DNA from: an uncultured Bacteroidota bacterium
Lineage (GTDB): Bacteria; Bacteroidota; Bacteroidia; Flavobacteriales_F; PHOS-HE28
Reading direction: 5' to 3'
DNA length: 64,000 nucleotides
NCBI GenBank assembly: GCA_902826215.1
Contig: CADEDY010000003.1
Location: 1 to 64,000 of the forward strand
Each line of letters opens with the position of its first letter. Position 1 is the stretch's first letter. The notes under the pieces were generated by a model. It saw nothing but the letters and a program-made list of their open reading frames with translations. It did no database searches and was not told the DNA's origin. This document shows positions 43,854 to 52,672 of this stretch, in pieces. The translations under genes were made by a program, and so were the position numbers.

Positions 43854-46419
43854 ACTTGTCACTCCGCCGCGATATCATATTGGCGAACAAGCGATACGCC
43901 CCCGGCACTCCCGCCGGCAACTGCCTGAAAAAGCTGATCCCCGTGTAGATGAACCGTCCTTTGCCATGATCGGCCACGATCAGCGCGCCGTTCAGTGGTT
44001 CTTCGCCGGGATCGTTCCACGCGATCAGCGGGGTGTAGTTGGTCCCGAAGTCACTGGCGAAGTAGAGGCCGCGTTCCTGCACCCAGCCATCGAAGTCGGC
44101 GGCGGTGATCTTGTTGGGTGTATTCAGTAACGGGTGCTTGGGATCGAGGAAAGTGGGCGGCGCTTCCTCCACCGTGACACGACCGCGACCGATGGTGAAC
44201 GGATGTGGCCCCAGCGTGGCGGGATCGATCTGGAAATCGCTGGCGCCGGAGAAGAAGCGCGGCGTGGTGTTGTACTGCACCACCAGGGTGCCACCTTGCT
44301 CCACGTAGTGCAGCAGCAGCGGGTGCAGCTCCTTCATGCCCTTGTTGCTGTTGTAGGCGCGGATGCCGACCACGATGGCGTCGTACTTCAGCAGCTCTTC
44401 CAATTTGGCCGCTTCGGGCTCAACGAACTCCACTGTCACGCCCAGTTGCTCCATGGCCTGTGGCACGTCATCGCCGGCGCCTTTCACGTAGCCCACGCGT
44501 TTGGCGGTGGTCTTCACGTCCAGCGGCACCAGCTTTACCTCGGCGGGTGTGTAGTACACCTGCGGTAGGATGTGGGGATAGTCGATCTCGTGCAACGTGC
44601 GGTCCGCTTTGCCTTTCGGACCACTGAGCGCGAACTTGACCGGACCGGCCTGGGCATTCTCACCGGGCATGAGTTGGAAGGTGAAACTCTGGCGCTCGTT
44701 GCGCTTGGCGATGTCCACCAGCTTCAGGTCCTTGGTGGTACCCCAGCCTTCGGGCAAGGTCACGTTCAACTGACCGGTAAGGCTGTCGGTGAGCGCCTCC
44801 ACTTCCACGGTGATGGATTGCGTGCCTCCAGTAGCAATGAGCACATCGGTCTTCGGGATCACCGAGGCCACGGGCGTGATGTACACCGGGCGGATGCGCT
44901 CGCCGGCGACGCGGTCGACCCATTTGTGTTCCAAACGACCGAAGTGATACCAGTCCATTCCCGATTCCATTTTGGTAGGAACGAACATCACTCGCTGGTA
45001 ATCGTTGGTCACGGCTAACCCAATTTCCCTTGAACTGATTTGATGGATGTTGGAATGTGGTCTTCTGAGCCAATGAGGTTCTGTCGTTCTGTAATATGGC
45101 TGCCGTGCAGTTGGTTCGAGAACTAGAGATGCGCTGTATGAAGGTGCAATTAAATTCATGGGTATACTATCCGTCGGGTGCTTAATCGTCGCGGCAGCAT
45201 GTAGTTCCTTCCCGGTGCGTGAGAAAGCTTTCGCCAGTACAGTGATGGAGTCACTTTCACTGAAGTACGGCCGATCACATAGAGCTTCATAAACAGCTCC
45301 AAGGCTTGCCGCTCTGATGAGGGCAACTTCCTTCTCACGTTTCATCGACCAGATGTCTTGTAGATAAGTAGCTGTGTCGTCTCGCATAAGCAGTTCATCC
45401 ATAGAGATTCCAAGCCTTGTCAACGCCTCAACACTCATGGCCGGATCACGAACATCATATGCCTTTATTATCTCATCGATGGATCGCGCAATAGATGCCC
45501 CTCCCTTCACCCGCCCCCATGTCATATCGATCCCCTCAAAAATGTCCTCCGTCTTCGGCCGGTCGCCTTTGATCAGCTTGAGGTATTCCAGCGATTCCCC
45601 CCGCGTTTCCGCCGCGCCAAAGCCCTGGCTCTTGTGCATGCTGCGGCTGCGCCCTGCGATCTCCGTGTAGCTCAGGCCCAGCAGCGGGTCATAGCCACCC
45701 ACGTCCACGCTGAACCAATCGGGGTCGTTCTTCGCGATGTCGGCCAGGTCCTTCTTCCACCAGGTGCTGCCGTTGAAGAAGAGGCGGCGCGGCTGCCACA
45801 CCTCCAGTCCTTGTTCCAACTGCTCCGGAAAGGCCTTGGGGTCACCGGCAAGGTCGAAGGCTTCCTCGGCGAGGATGGCGCTGGCCTCGTGGTGGCCGTG
45901 GCCCGCGCTGCGGTCGGGCGCGAAGCGGGTGATGATCACATCGGGCCGGAAGGTGCGGATCACACGCACCACATCGCTCAGCACTTCCTGCTTGCCCCAC
46001 TTCTCGAAGCTCTCGGCGGCGTTCTTGGAAAAGCCGAAGTCCACCGCGCGGGTGAAGAACTGCTCGCCGCCATCGATGCGCCGCGCTTCCATCAATTCCT
46101 GCGTGCGGATGATGCCCAGCGCGTCGCCCAGTTCGGGACCGATCAGGTTCTGTCCACCATCGCCGCGTGTGAGGCTGAGGTTGCCGGTGCGCACCTTCTT
46201 GCCATTGGCCAGCCACGCGATCAGTTTGGTGTTCTCATCATCGGGATGCGCCACGATGTAAAGCACGCTGCCGAGCACGTTGAGCTTCTGCATCTTGTGC
46301 AGGATCTCAGCGGCGTTGGGTTGGGCGGGAGGGCGTTGGGCGAAAGTGGCAAGTGACGAGGAGAAAGTGGCAAGTAGTGCCAGCGACAGGCGTAGTGCCT
46401 GGGAAAGGCGGTGGTGCAT
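43852..46419 (-). CDS. PIG-L family deacetylase with C-terminal extensions, secreted
   Basis: An 855-residue protein. Signal peptide MHHRLSQALRLSLALLATFSSSLATFAQ supports the ATG at 46419, not an in-frame start at 46488. The N-terminal PIG-L domain (about 45-300) has the zinc-binding AHPDDE motif, TRGDGGQN, and GHGHHEAS as later ligand. A middle NEW3-like beta region (about 530-600) and a C-terminal Rossmann/amidotransferase-like domain (about 640-855; YDAIVVGIRAYN, GGTLVVQYNT) follow. It probably removes N-acetyl groups from a sugar-containing substrate outside the cytoplasm. The segment encoding about residues 300-465 is visibly more AT-rich than its flanks. Confidence 0.88.
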   Translation of the reverse strand: MHHRLSQALRLSLALLATFSSSLATFAQRPPAQPNAAEILHKMQKLNVLGSVLYIVAHPDDENTKLIAWLANGKKVRTGNLSLTRGDGGQNLIGPELGDALGIIRTQELMEARRIDGGEQFFTRAVDFGFSKNAAESFEKWGKQEVLSDVVRVIRTFRPDVIITRFAPDRSAGHGHHEASAILAEEAFDLAGDPKAFPEQLEQGLEVWQPRRLFFNGSTWWKKDLADIAKNDPDWFSVDVGGYDPLLGLSYTEIAGRSRSMHKSQGFGAAETRGESLEYLKLIKGDRPKTEDIFEGIDMTWGRVKGGASIARSIDEIIKAYDVRDPAMSVEALTRLGISMDELLMRDDTATYLQDIWSMKREKEVALIRAASLGAVYEALCDRPYFSESDSITVLAKAFSRTGKELHAAATIKHPTDSIPMNLIAPSYSASLVLEPTARQPYYRTTEPHWLRRPHSNIHQISSREIGLAVTNDYQRVMFVPTKMESGMDWYHFGRLEHKWVDRVAGERIRPVYITPVASVIPKTDVLIATGGTQSITVEVEALTDSLTGQLNVTLPEGWGTTKDLKLVDIAKRNERQSFTFQLMPGENAQAGPVKFALSGPKGKADRTLHEIDYPHILPQVYYTPAEVKLVPLDVKTTAKRVGYVKGAGDDVPQAMEQLGVTVEFVEPEAAKLEELLKYDAIVVGIRAYNSNKGMKELHPLLLHYVEQGGTLVVQYNTTPRFFSGASDFQIDPATLGPHPFTIGRGRVTVEEAPPTFLDPKHPLLNTPNKITAADFDGWVQERGLYFASDFGTNYTPLIAWNDPGEEPLNGALIVADHGKGRFIYTGISFFRQLPAGVPGAYRLFANMISRRSDK

Positions 46420-46452
46420 GGGGCTAAGGTAGAGTTGGGCTTCTAGCAAATA

Positions 46453-46520
46453 GCCACGAGCCGCGAGCTTGCTCCTGGATGGCAGCAAGCTCGCGGCTCG
46501 TGGCTCGCTCAGCTCGTGGC
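46453..46520. repeat. GC-rich inverted-repeat hairpin of short words
   Basis: Two 21-base arms (46453-46473 and 46484-46504) pair perfectly around CCTGGATGGC. The words are variants of GAGC/GCTC (for example CACGAGCCGCGAGC, then GCTCGCGGCTCG, continuing CTCAGCTCGTGGC to 46520). It lies between the DUF2911-TPR and PIG-L genes and may be a terminator or a solo repeat element related in architecture to the arrays at 43326 and 43761. Confidence 0.8.
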
Positions 46521-46522
46521 GG

Positions 46523-47602
46523 TTATTTCTTCGCCGTCTCGTACCCGCTCGTATCCACGCCGAGTTTCTTCAAGCAGCGCACCGAATTGGCTTTCACATT
46601 CTCCGGCGGGTTCATGCTCAAGCTCTTCTTGAAGGACTTGATCGCCGCGGCAGTGTTGCCCACCATCATATATCCTTCACCGAGACTGTCGTGCGCGTTC
46701 GGGTCCTTGGGGTTGCGCTTCACGTTCAACTCGAACATGCGAATGGCCTCTTCCTGCTCTCCTTTGTTCAGCAGAGTATACGCGTAGGTGTTGAGTTGCG
46801 CGTTCGTCGCTCCATCGACCATCTGCTTCTTCAGCGCAGCGGCTTCGGTGGTCTTGCCCTGCGCAGCGAGCATGTCGGCTTTCAATGCTTGGTTCTCGAA
46901 GTTGGGTTGCAGGCGAATGCTGCGATCGACATAGCCCATGGCCTTTTCCGGCGCGATGTGCTCGTCGTGGCAGTAGCGTGCTGCTTCGTACCACGGTTCC
47001 CAATTGAAGGCGGTCAATCCCCGAAGTTGCGCATCAAGTCCGGCCACGACCACTGCGTTCACATCCACACCGATGTTGATCGGTACCTCGAGTTCGGCCC
47101 AGCGCAGGTTCAAGGTTGCGCTGTTCTTGGTGATGTTGGAGAAGGTGTAGTTGAGGTTTTCTGTCTTCGGACAGGCGTGAGGCTTCACCGTGGTGCGCAA
47201 CGCATCCATCTCCTTCTTGTAGAAGTAGGAACCCCATGCGCAGTGGTCTTTGCTGAGAACGATCGTCCAAGCACCACTGGTCGGGATCATGTGCAGTCCA
47301 TACGTTCCCGCAGCGAGGTCCTGACCTTCCACCTTGACATCGCTGCTCACGGTGATCGTCGTGTTCTCGTTCGCCCCTGCGCGCCACATTTCATCGTAGG
47401 GAACCACATCGCCCCAAATGGTGCGGGCTTTCACGGATGGGCTGCTGTAGTTGATCGTGATGTCGGTGGTACCGATGCGTTGCATCACACTCGCAGCTTG
47501 ACTTTCCACGGGAAGGTCCAAGAAGGTCCATTGCGCGGGCATCCGGAATGGATAGGCGACCAAGATGAGCAGGGCGATGGTGAAAAGACGAGAAGTGCGC
47601 AT
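46523..47602 (-). CDS. DUF2911 and TPR-repeat protein, secreted
   Basis: A 359-residue protein with signal peptide MRTSRLFTIALLILVAYPFRMPAQ. The DUF2911 part (about 30-180; DITINYSSPSVKARTIWG, YDEMWRAGANENTTI, AGTYGLHMIP) is followed by three or more TPR units (about 215-340; AAGYVD..., NTYAYTLLNKGEQEEAIRMFELNVKRNPKDPNAHDSLGEGYMMVG). It ends close to the hairpin at 46453. It lies 33 bases after the LytTR regulator gene and may be in its operon. Function unknown. Confidence 0.9.
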   Translation of the reverse strand: MRTSRLFTIALLILVAYPFRMPAQWTFLDLPVESQAASVMQRIGTTDITINYSSPSVKARTIWGDVVPYDEMWRAGANENTTITVSSDVKVEGQDLAAGTYGLHMIPTSGAWTIVLSKDHCAWGSYFYKKEMDALRTTVKPHACPKTENLNYTFSNITKNSATLNLRWAELEVPINIGVDVNAVVVAGLDAQLRGLTAFNWEPWYEAARYCHDEHIAPEKAMGYVDRSIRLQPNFENQALKADMLAAQGKTTEAAALKKQMVDGATNAQLNTYAYTLLNKGEQEEAIRMFELNVKRNPKDPNAHDSLGEGYMMVGNTAAAIKSFKKSLSMNPPENVKANSVRCLKKLGVDTSGYETAKK

Positions 47603-47635
47603 GGGTTATAGGGTGTGGTGGATGATCCGAGTGCT

Positions 47636-48412
47636 TCACACAGCCTGCTCCTGCAAGGCTTTTGCGATCTGCTCCTTGTAGCTGCGGCCGCTGACGATGC
47701 GTTCTCCGTTGGCCATGCTGAAGATGAATTCGTTGTTGCCACTGTAGCGCGTGCTCCGGATATGTGCCGTGTTCACGATGTAGCTGCGATGGATGCGCAG
47801 GAAACGCGCTGGATCCAACTCGGATTCCACGGCGTTCATCGTCATGCGGTAGAGGTGATTGCGATCCTTCAACTGAAGGCAGAGGTAATTCCCTTCGGCA
47901 CGAAGGAAGACGATATCATCCACGTTCACCTTGTATTCGCGGCCCTTGTCCCGGATCGTGAACACCTCGGTGTATTCGCTCTTCGCGTGCATGTGCTCGC
48001 GCATCAGGTCCAACAACTTGCCCGTGAGCTTGCTGTTCATGCGCATGTCGATATGCTTCTTGGCTTTCTCCAAGGAGGAGAAGAAGCGATCGTCGTCGTA
48101 GGGCTTCAGGAGGTAATCCACGGCATTGCGATCGAAAGCCTTGAGCGCGTATTGATCGTGTGCAGTAACGAAGATCACGAAGGGCTTGCGGTCATCCTCG
48201 ATGCGATCCAGCGTTTCGATGCCGTTCATCTGGGGCATCTGCACGTCGAGGAACATCAGATCAGGCCGATGCTTGCTCACCGCTTCGAGAGCTTCCAGAC
48301 CATTGCGGCATTCGGCGACGAGTTCGAGTTCAGGGTCTTGCGCCAACAGGCGTGCGATGCGAGCACGTGCAGCGGGTTCGTCATCGACGATGACGGATCG
48401 GATATGTTTCAT
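47636..48412 (-). CDS. LytTR-type response regulator
   Basis: A 258-residue protein. The receiver domain (about 1-120) has the acidic pocket D10/D11, phospho-acceptor D56 (LMFLDVQMPQ), T83 (FVTAHD) and K103 (LLKPYD). A LytTR DNA-binding domain (about 150-255; EGNYLCLQLKDRNHLYRMTMNAVESEL, FLRIHRSYIVN) follows. It binds DNA after phosphorylation by the upstream kinase gene, whose stop overlaps it by 4 bases (48409-48412). The chosen ATG (48412) sits in that overlap; an in-frame start at 48637 would add 75 residues unlike any receiver. Confidence 0.95.
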   Translation of the reverse strand: MKHIRSVIVDDEPAARARIARLLAQDPELELVAECRNGLEALEAVSKHRPDLMFLDVQMPQMNGIETLDRIEDDRKPFVIFVTAHDQYALKAFDRNAVDYLLKPYDDDRFFSSLEKAKKHIDMRMNSKLTGKLLDLMREHMHAKSEYTEVFTIRDKGREYKVNVDDIVFLRAEGNYLCLQLKDRNHLYRMTMNAVESELDPARFLRIHRSYIVNTAHIRSTRYSGNNEFIFSMANGERIVSGRSYKEQIAKALQEQAV

Positions 48413-49560
48413 GGCAGTTGCATTTTGATCGACTGGGATCGGGTGGGAGAGTGTTCGATGGGTAGTCCGATGCGCACATGGAAACCGCGCGATTCGGGTG
48501 ACTGGATGGTGAACGACGAGTTGTCGCCGTAGAGCAGTTGCACACGGTCCCGCACATTGCGCAGGCCGATTCCGCCGTTGTTCATTGCGTGTAGGACATC
48601 GGTACAGCCTTTTCCGTTGTCCACCACCTCCAGCCAAAGCCGATCACCTTCCTTGGAAGCCTTCACGACGATGTGCACCGTTTCGCCGGTGAGATCATGC
48701 CCGTGTTTGATCGCGTTCTCCACCAAGGGTTGAAGGACCATGCTGGGTACCTGTAGTCCGCTCAGTTCCGCAGGTATCTCGAAGTCCACCTGCAACCGAT
48801 CGCGGAAGCGCATGGCCTCGATGCCGAGGTAGTTGGAGATGTAGTCGATCTCACGCTCCAAGCTGACCTTGTCGTACTGGGTCTTGTCGAGTGTAACCCG
48901 CAGCAATTGTCCAAGTCGGCTCAGCACCGTTCGCGCGTCATTGATGTTCTCGTCCATCAGAGCGCTCACCGTGTTCAAGGTGTTGAAGAGGAAGTGTGGT
49001 TGCAGTTGTTTCTTGAGCGCTTGCAGTTGTGTGATCTGCAATTCGTTCTTCAGGTGCAACAGTTGTTCATGCTCCATGCGCTGCAAGCGTGCATTCTCCA
49101 GAGCGATCATCACGCCCATGAGCACCCAGTATTCCATGGTGCGCGAAACGATCGCAGGCGCCAGTGCGCTGTAAGCCCAAGATCGGTTGGCCGGATCCGT
49201 GAAATCGAAATCGCCGATGCGCTGGAGGATGGCATAGTACGCGGCGGAAGTGACGACTTCATGCAAGCTGGCGATCAGCAGGCTGAAGCCGAGGTGGATC
49301 AGGACCGTCCGCAGAATGGGCTTCCCTTGGAACGGCCAGTGACGAAGGATGGAGTAGACCAACGGACACAGCAAGGCCCAGAAGAGGAAGTTGAGGTAGG
49401 GTACAGGTGCTTCGCGCCACCAGTTGAACTCGCTCATGTTCTTCAGGTCGGCATACACGAAATGGTGCATGTAAGCCTGGAAGAGGAAGAGCGTTGCAAG
49501 CACCCCGGCGGTGATCAGGATGGTCCGGTAGCGGATCGGGGTCTGCTGGAAGTAGTTCAT
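48409..49560 (-). CDS. LytS-type sensor histidine kinase (His_kinase family)
   Basis: A 383-residue membrane kinase. Four transmembrane segments (about 12-30, 56-72, 84-102, 130-155) are followed by a dimerisation/phosphoacceptor region with LQPHFLFNTLNTVSAL (His189) and a HATPase domain (about 265-370; VENAIKHGHDL N-box, DNGKGCTDVL, GIGLRNVRDRVQLLYG). It senses an unknown envelope signal and phosphorylates the adjacent LytTR regulator, which it overlaps by 4 bases. The ATG at 49560 is chosen over an in-frame start at 49668, which would add residues with no transmembrane or family features. Confidence 0.93.
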   Translation of the reverse strand: MNYFQQTPIRYRTILITAGVLATLFLFQAYMHHFVYADLKNMSEFNWWREAPVPYLNFLFWALLCPLVYSILRHWPFQGKPILRTVLIHLGFSLLIASLHEVVTSAAYYAILQRIGDFDFTDPANRSWAYSALAPAIVSRTMEYWVLMGVMIALENARLQRMEHEQLLHLKNELQITQLQALKKQLQPHFLFNTLNTVSALMDENINDARTVLSRLGQLLRVTLDKTQYDKVSLEREIDYISNYLGIEAMRFRDRLQVDFEIPAELSGLQVPSMVLQPLVENAIKHGHDLTGETVHIVVKASKEGDRLWLEVVDNGKGCTDVLHAMNNGGIGLRNVRDRVQLLYGDNSSFTIQSPESRGFHVRIGLPIEHSPTRSQSIKMQLP

Positions 49561-49774
49561 TCGTTGCGGTGAACAGCCCCGTTCCCGATGCGAAAGGGAG
49601 GCGGGGCCGTTCGGTGGATCCGCGTTCGCGAATGAACCGGCATCCGGGATCGAAACTAGACCGGTCACCTGACGAACCCCAAGAGGAACGTGATGGACGG
49701 CAAGGGGTGGGACGAACGGTTCGGTGGTTTTCTGGGTTCCGCAGGCGGCTAGGACGGGACCGATGAACGCAGGA
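49561..49774. other. Intergenic region between kinase and folA genes
   Basis: No gene is supported in these 214 bases. A weak imperfect hairpin (CAGCCCCG...CGGGGCCG, about 49574-49610) lies just before the kinase ATG on the minus strand. No clear promoter element is found. Confidence 0.35.
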
Positions 49775-50305
49775 TCATAGATGACCGGTGATGGTCTGGT
49801 TCAAGCGTTCCAACACCACGAAACTGAACGGGTGCGCATGCCGCTCATCGGCATCGTGTTGGGTGCGACCCACTTCCTGCCACTCACCGGGGTCAAGCAT
49901 CGGGAAATGGGTATCACCTTCCACATCGGCGTGTACCAAGGTGAGGTAGAGGCGATCGATCAAGCGCATGGTCATTGCCTCGCGGTAGATCTGCCCACCA
50001 CCGATGATGAAGACCTCCTCATCATTCGCCAAATGCGCGATCTCCAACGCGCCCGTCAGGCTGTCGACCACCGTCGCTCCAGGTGCATCGTAGCCGGAGT
50101 TACGTGTGATCACGATGTTGGTGCGCCCTTTCAGCGGTCGGTACTTCGCCGGGATGCTCTCGTAGTTCTTACGACCGGTGATCACATGATGACCGGTGGT
50201 GATGCGCTGGAAGTACTTCAGGTCGTCCGGAAGGTGCCATGGCAGATCACCGTCCTTGCCGATGGTGCCATTGTCCGCGACGGCTGCGATGGCGGAAACG
50301 ATCAT
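49775..50305 (-). CDS. folA: Dihydrofolate reductase
   Basis: A 176-residue enzyme that reduces dihydrofolate to tetrahydrofolate with NADPH. The catalytic region [20 protein letters not shown] contains the key acidic residue (D28). [12 protein letters not shown] binds NADPH, with [14 protein letters not shown] further on. The last 30 residues include the family's [10 protein letters not shown]. It overlaps the upstream thyA by 4 bases (50302-50305), so the two-gene unit couples thymidylate synthesis to regeneration of folate. Confidence 0.96.
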   Translation of the reverse strand: MIVSAIAAVADNGTIGKDGDLPWHLPDDLKYFQRITTGHHVITGRKNYESIPAKYRPLKGRTNIVITRNSGYDAPGATVVDSLTGALEIAHLANDEEVFIIGGGQIYREAMTMRLIDRLYLTLVHADVEGDTHFPMLDPGEWQEVGRTQHDADERHAHPFSFVVLERLNQTITGHL

Positions 50306-51096
50306 ACCGAAACAGCGGCTTTGATGTGCGGGTGCGGATCGTAATCCTTCAAGGTGAAGTGCTCGAAGCTGAAATCGAAGAGGTCCGTTACTGAAGGGTC
50401 GAGTTCCATCTTCGGCAGCGGACGCACATCGCGTGTCAACTGCAAACGGGCCTGTTCCAAATGGTCGTTGTACAAATGCACATCACCGAAGGTGTGGATG
50501 AATTCACCGGGCTTGAGACCGCAGACCTGCGCCATCATCAACGTAAGCAACGCGTAGCTCGCGATGTTGAACGGAACTCCGAGGAAAGTATCCGCGCTGC
50601 GTTGATAGAGCTGACAGCTGAGCTTGCCATCGGCGACATAGAACTGGAAAAGACAGTGGCACGGAGGGAGCGCCATGCGATCCACATCCGCCGGATTCCA
50701 TGCGGTCACGATCAAGCGCCGACTATCCGGGTTCTTCTTGATCATCTCCACCAGCTTGGTGATCTGATCGATGCTCTGTCCGTTCGGCGCTGGCCAGTTG
50801 CGCCACTGGTACCCGTACACAGGTCCGAGGTTACCATCCGCATCCGCCCACTCGTCCCAGATCTTCACACCATTGTCTTGCAGGTACTTGATGTTGGTAT
50901 CGCCTTTCAAGAACCACAGCAACTCGTGGATGATGCTCTTGGTGTGCAGCTTTTTGGTGGTAAGGAGCGGGAATCCTTCTGCGAGATCGAAACGCATCTG
51001 GTAGCCGAAGCAGCTGATCGTTCCGGTACCGGTGCGATCCGTTTTGGAGGCGCCATGATCCAGGATGTGCTGAAGGAGGTCGTGGTATTGTTTCAT
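50302..51096 (-). CDS. thyA: Thymidylate synthase (ThyA type)
   Basis: A 264-residue enzyme, the length of Escherichia coli ThyA, making dTMP from dUMP with methylene-tetrahydrofolate. The catalytic Cys is in [15 protein letters not shown] (C146 region) and the dUMP-binding [20 protein letters not shown] and [20 protein letters not shown] segments are present, ending [13 protein letters not shown] -7-like element TAATTTCG is at 51113-51120, 16 bases before the ATG. It is the first gene of a thyA-folA pair. Confidence 0.97.
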   Translation of the reverse strand: MKQYHDLLQHILDHGASKTDRTGTGTISCFGYQMRFDLAEGFPLLTTKKLHTKSIIHELLWFLKGDTNIKYLQDNGVKIWDEWADADGNLGPVYGYQWRNWPAPNGQSIDQITKLVEMIKKNPDSRRLIVTAWNPADVDRMALPPCHCLFQFYVADGKLSCQLYQRSADTFLGVPFNIASYALLTLMMAQVCGLKPGEFIHTFGDVHLYNDHLEQARLQLTRDVRPLPKMELDPSVTDLFDFSFEHFTLKDYDPHPHIKAAVSV

Positions 51097-51112
51097 GTGC
51101 GGAAGTACTGCG

Positions 51113-51120
51113 CGAAATTA
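51113..51120 (-). promoter_or_regulatory. Putative -7 element for thyA-folA
   Basis: On the minus strand the bases read TAATTTCG, one change from TAnnTTTG, 16 bases before the ATG. Confidence 0.45.
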
Positions 51121-51155
51121 CCCCTTCGAACCCAGTTCGGAACGTAACGCGGTCG

Positions 51156-52592
51156 TTACAGACCGAAGTAACCGCCGGAGTGGTCACCGTCCTTGCCGGG
51201 TTCCGGTTTCGGTTGATCCTCGATCGGCAAAGCCGCAAGCAAGCGCAGCTTCATGCGTTCATAGTAGCTCTTGCGATCGATGGCCATCGCCATCAGATAA
51301 CCGAAGGACGCGGCATACATCAACTGGAAGATCACGCTGTGGCGATCGGTCATTTCCAACACGAGGATCGCGCTGGTGAACGGTGATCGTGAAACGCCGG
51401 TAAGAAAGGCCGTCATGCCGGCAAGGATGAGCAGGTTGTGCTCGTCGCGTGTGGGGTTGAACCATTGTCCGATCCAACCGCCGATGGTGGCCCCGGTGCT
51501 CAATGCAGGAGCGAAGATGCCCCCCGCACCGCCTGCACTGAAGGAGAACAGCGAACCGAAGAAACGTGCCCCGATGGATCCGAAGGTCGGGTCGATCACA
51601 GGGTCGAAGAGGTAGGTTTCCAGCGTGTGTTTTCCGGATCCCAAGGTGGTCGGTCCCAGCCAAGCCACGGTTCCGGCGAAGATGAATCCACAGCAGAGCG
51701 CGAAGAGCCCTTGACCGAAGTTGGTCTTCAGGCTGCGGCGGATCCGATCGGTGATCAAGGCACCCCGGCAGAACAACGCCCCGGCAGCGCCGCTCACCAC
51801 GGCGATCACGAGGATCTTGTACATGAAGGAGAAGCCCACGGTCTTCACGCTCGGGTAGCCCAGGAAGAGGTACGGACCGAGCACCCACTGGGCCGTCATG
51901 CCGCTGATGATCACCGCTGTGAGCACCGCCGTTCGGAATTGCGCGATATGTGTCTTGGTGAGTTCCTCCACCGCGAACACGATCCCGCCAAGTGGTGTAT
52001 TGAATGCCGCGCTGAGACCAGCCGCGCCACCCGTGATCATCATGACACGACGGCTCACCTTGGGCCAGAAGGGAGGAAGCAGTTTGTGAACGATGCGATA
52101 CACACTACCCGCGATCTGCAAGGTCGGTCCCTCACGTCCGACAGCGCCACCGCCCAGCACCATGGCCATGCTACTCGCCACCTTGATGATGATGATGCGC
52201 AGATTCAAGAATCGCCAGGACCGATCCTCCTTCTTGTCGTTGGCCACTTCGATCGCGGCCATCAACTGGGGAATACCACTGCCGCTGGCCATCGGTGCGT
52301 AGCGCTTCACCAGCCACCAAGAGAGAACGAAGCACAACGGTGCGATCGCGAAGATCAAGAGCGGATCCTTGGCGAAGAGCCAGAGGTTGAAGGTCTCCAT
52401 CTGCTTGAAGAGCCAAGCATAGCCTACGGCCACCAAGGCAGTGACCATGGCAGCGACCTGGTACGGCAGCGTGAGCAGGAAGAGGTCCTTGGTGCGGTTG
52501 CTTCGCAGCTTCATTTGCAACCACGCAAGCTGCCCGGTGAGGTAGCTCTGGATACGCTCCAACAATTCGTTCTTCTTCGGCGCTTCGGACAT
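51156..52592 (-). CDS. ClC family chloride channel or Cl-/H+ antiporter
   Basis: A 478-residue membrane protein. Selectivity-filter motifs are GSGIPQ (Ser), GREGPT (external gating Glu), and GIFAP. The internal-type acidic pair is present in GGIVFAVEELTK, a feature of exchangers rather than channels, so Cl-/H+ antiport is favoured. It has about 10 or more hydrophobic helices and a short C-terminal tail (QPKPEPGKDGDHSGGYFGL) without CBS domains. The ATG at 52592 (MSEAPKK) is chosen because an exact -7 element TACATTTG (52604-52611) lies between it and the earlier in-frame ATG at 52622. Confidence 0.93.
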   Translation of the reverse strand: MSEAPKKNELLERIQSYLTGQLAWLQMKLRSNRTKDLFLLTLPYQVAAMVTALVAVGYAWLFKQMETFNLWLFAKDPLLIFAIAPLCFVLSWWLVKRYAPMASGSGIPQLMAAIEVANDKKEDRSWRFLNLRIIIIKVASSMAMVLGGGAVGREGPTLQIAGSVYRIVHKLLPPFWPKVSRRVMMITGGAAGLSAAFNTPLGGIVFAVEELTKTHIAQFRTAVLTAVIISGMTAQWVLGPYLFLGYPSVKTVGFSFMYKILVIAVVSGAAGALFCRGALITDRIRRSLKTNFGQGLFALCCGFIFAGTVAWLGPTTLGSGKHTLETYLFDPVIDPTFGSIGARFFGSLFSFSAGGAGGIFAPALSTGATIGGWIGQWFNPTRDEHNLLILAGMTAFLTGVSRSPFTSAILVLEMTDRHSVIFQLMYAASFGYLMAMAIDRKSYYERMKLRLLAALPIEDQPKPEPGKDGDHSGGYFGL

Positions 52593-52603
52593 CGGGGAGG
52601 CCG

Positions 52604-52611
52604 CAAATGTA
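52604..52611 (-). promoter_or_regulatory. Promoter -7 element for ClC gene
   Basis: On the minus strand TACATTTG matches TAnnTTTG exactly, 11 bases before the ATG at 52592. It decides the start codon of the ClC gene. Confidence 0.65.
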
Positions 52612-52672
52612 GCCCTACGCATCCGGGCGGTCCCTGAAGATGCGTGAACGTATCAACAAGCGCGCAGGACGA

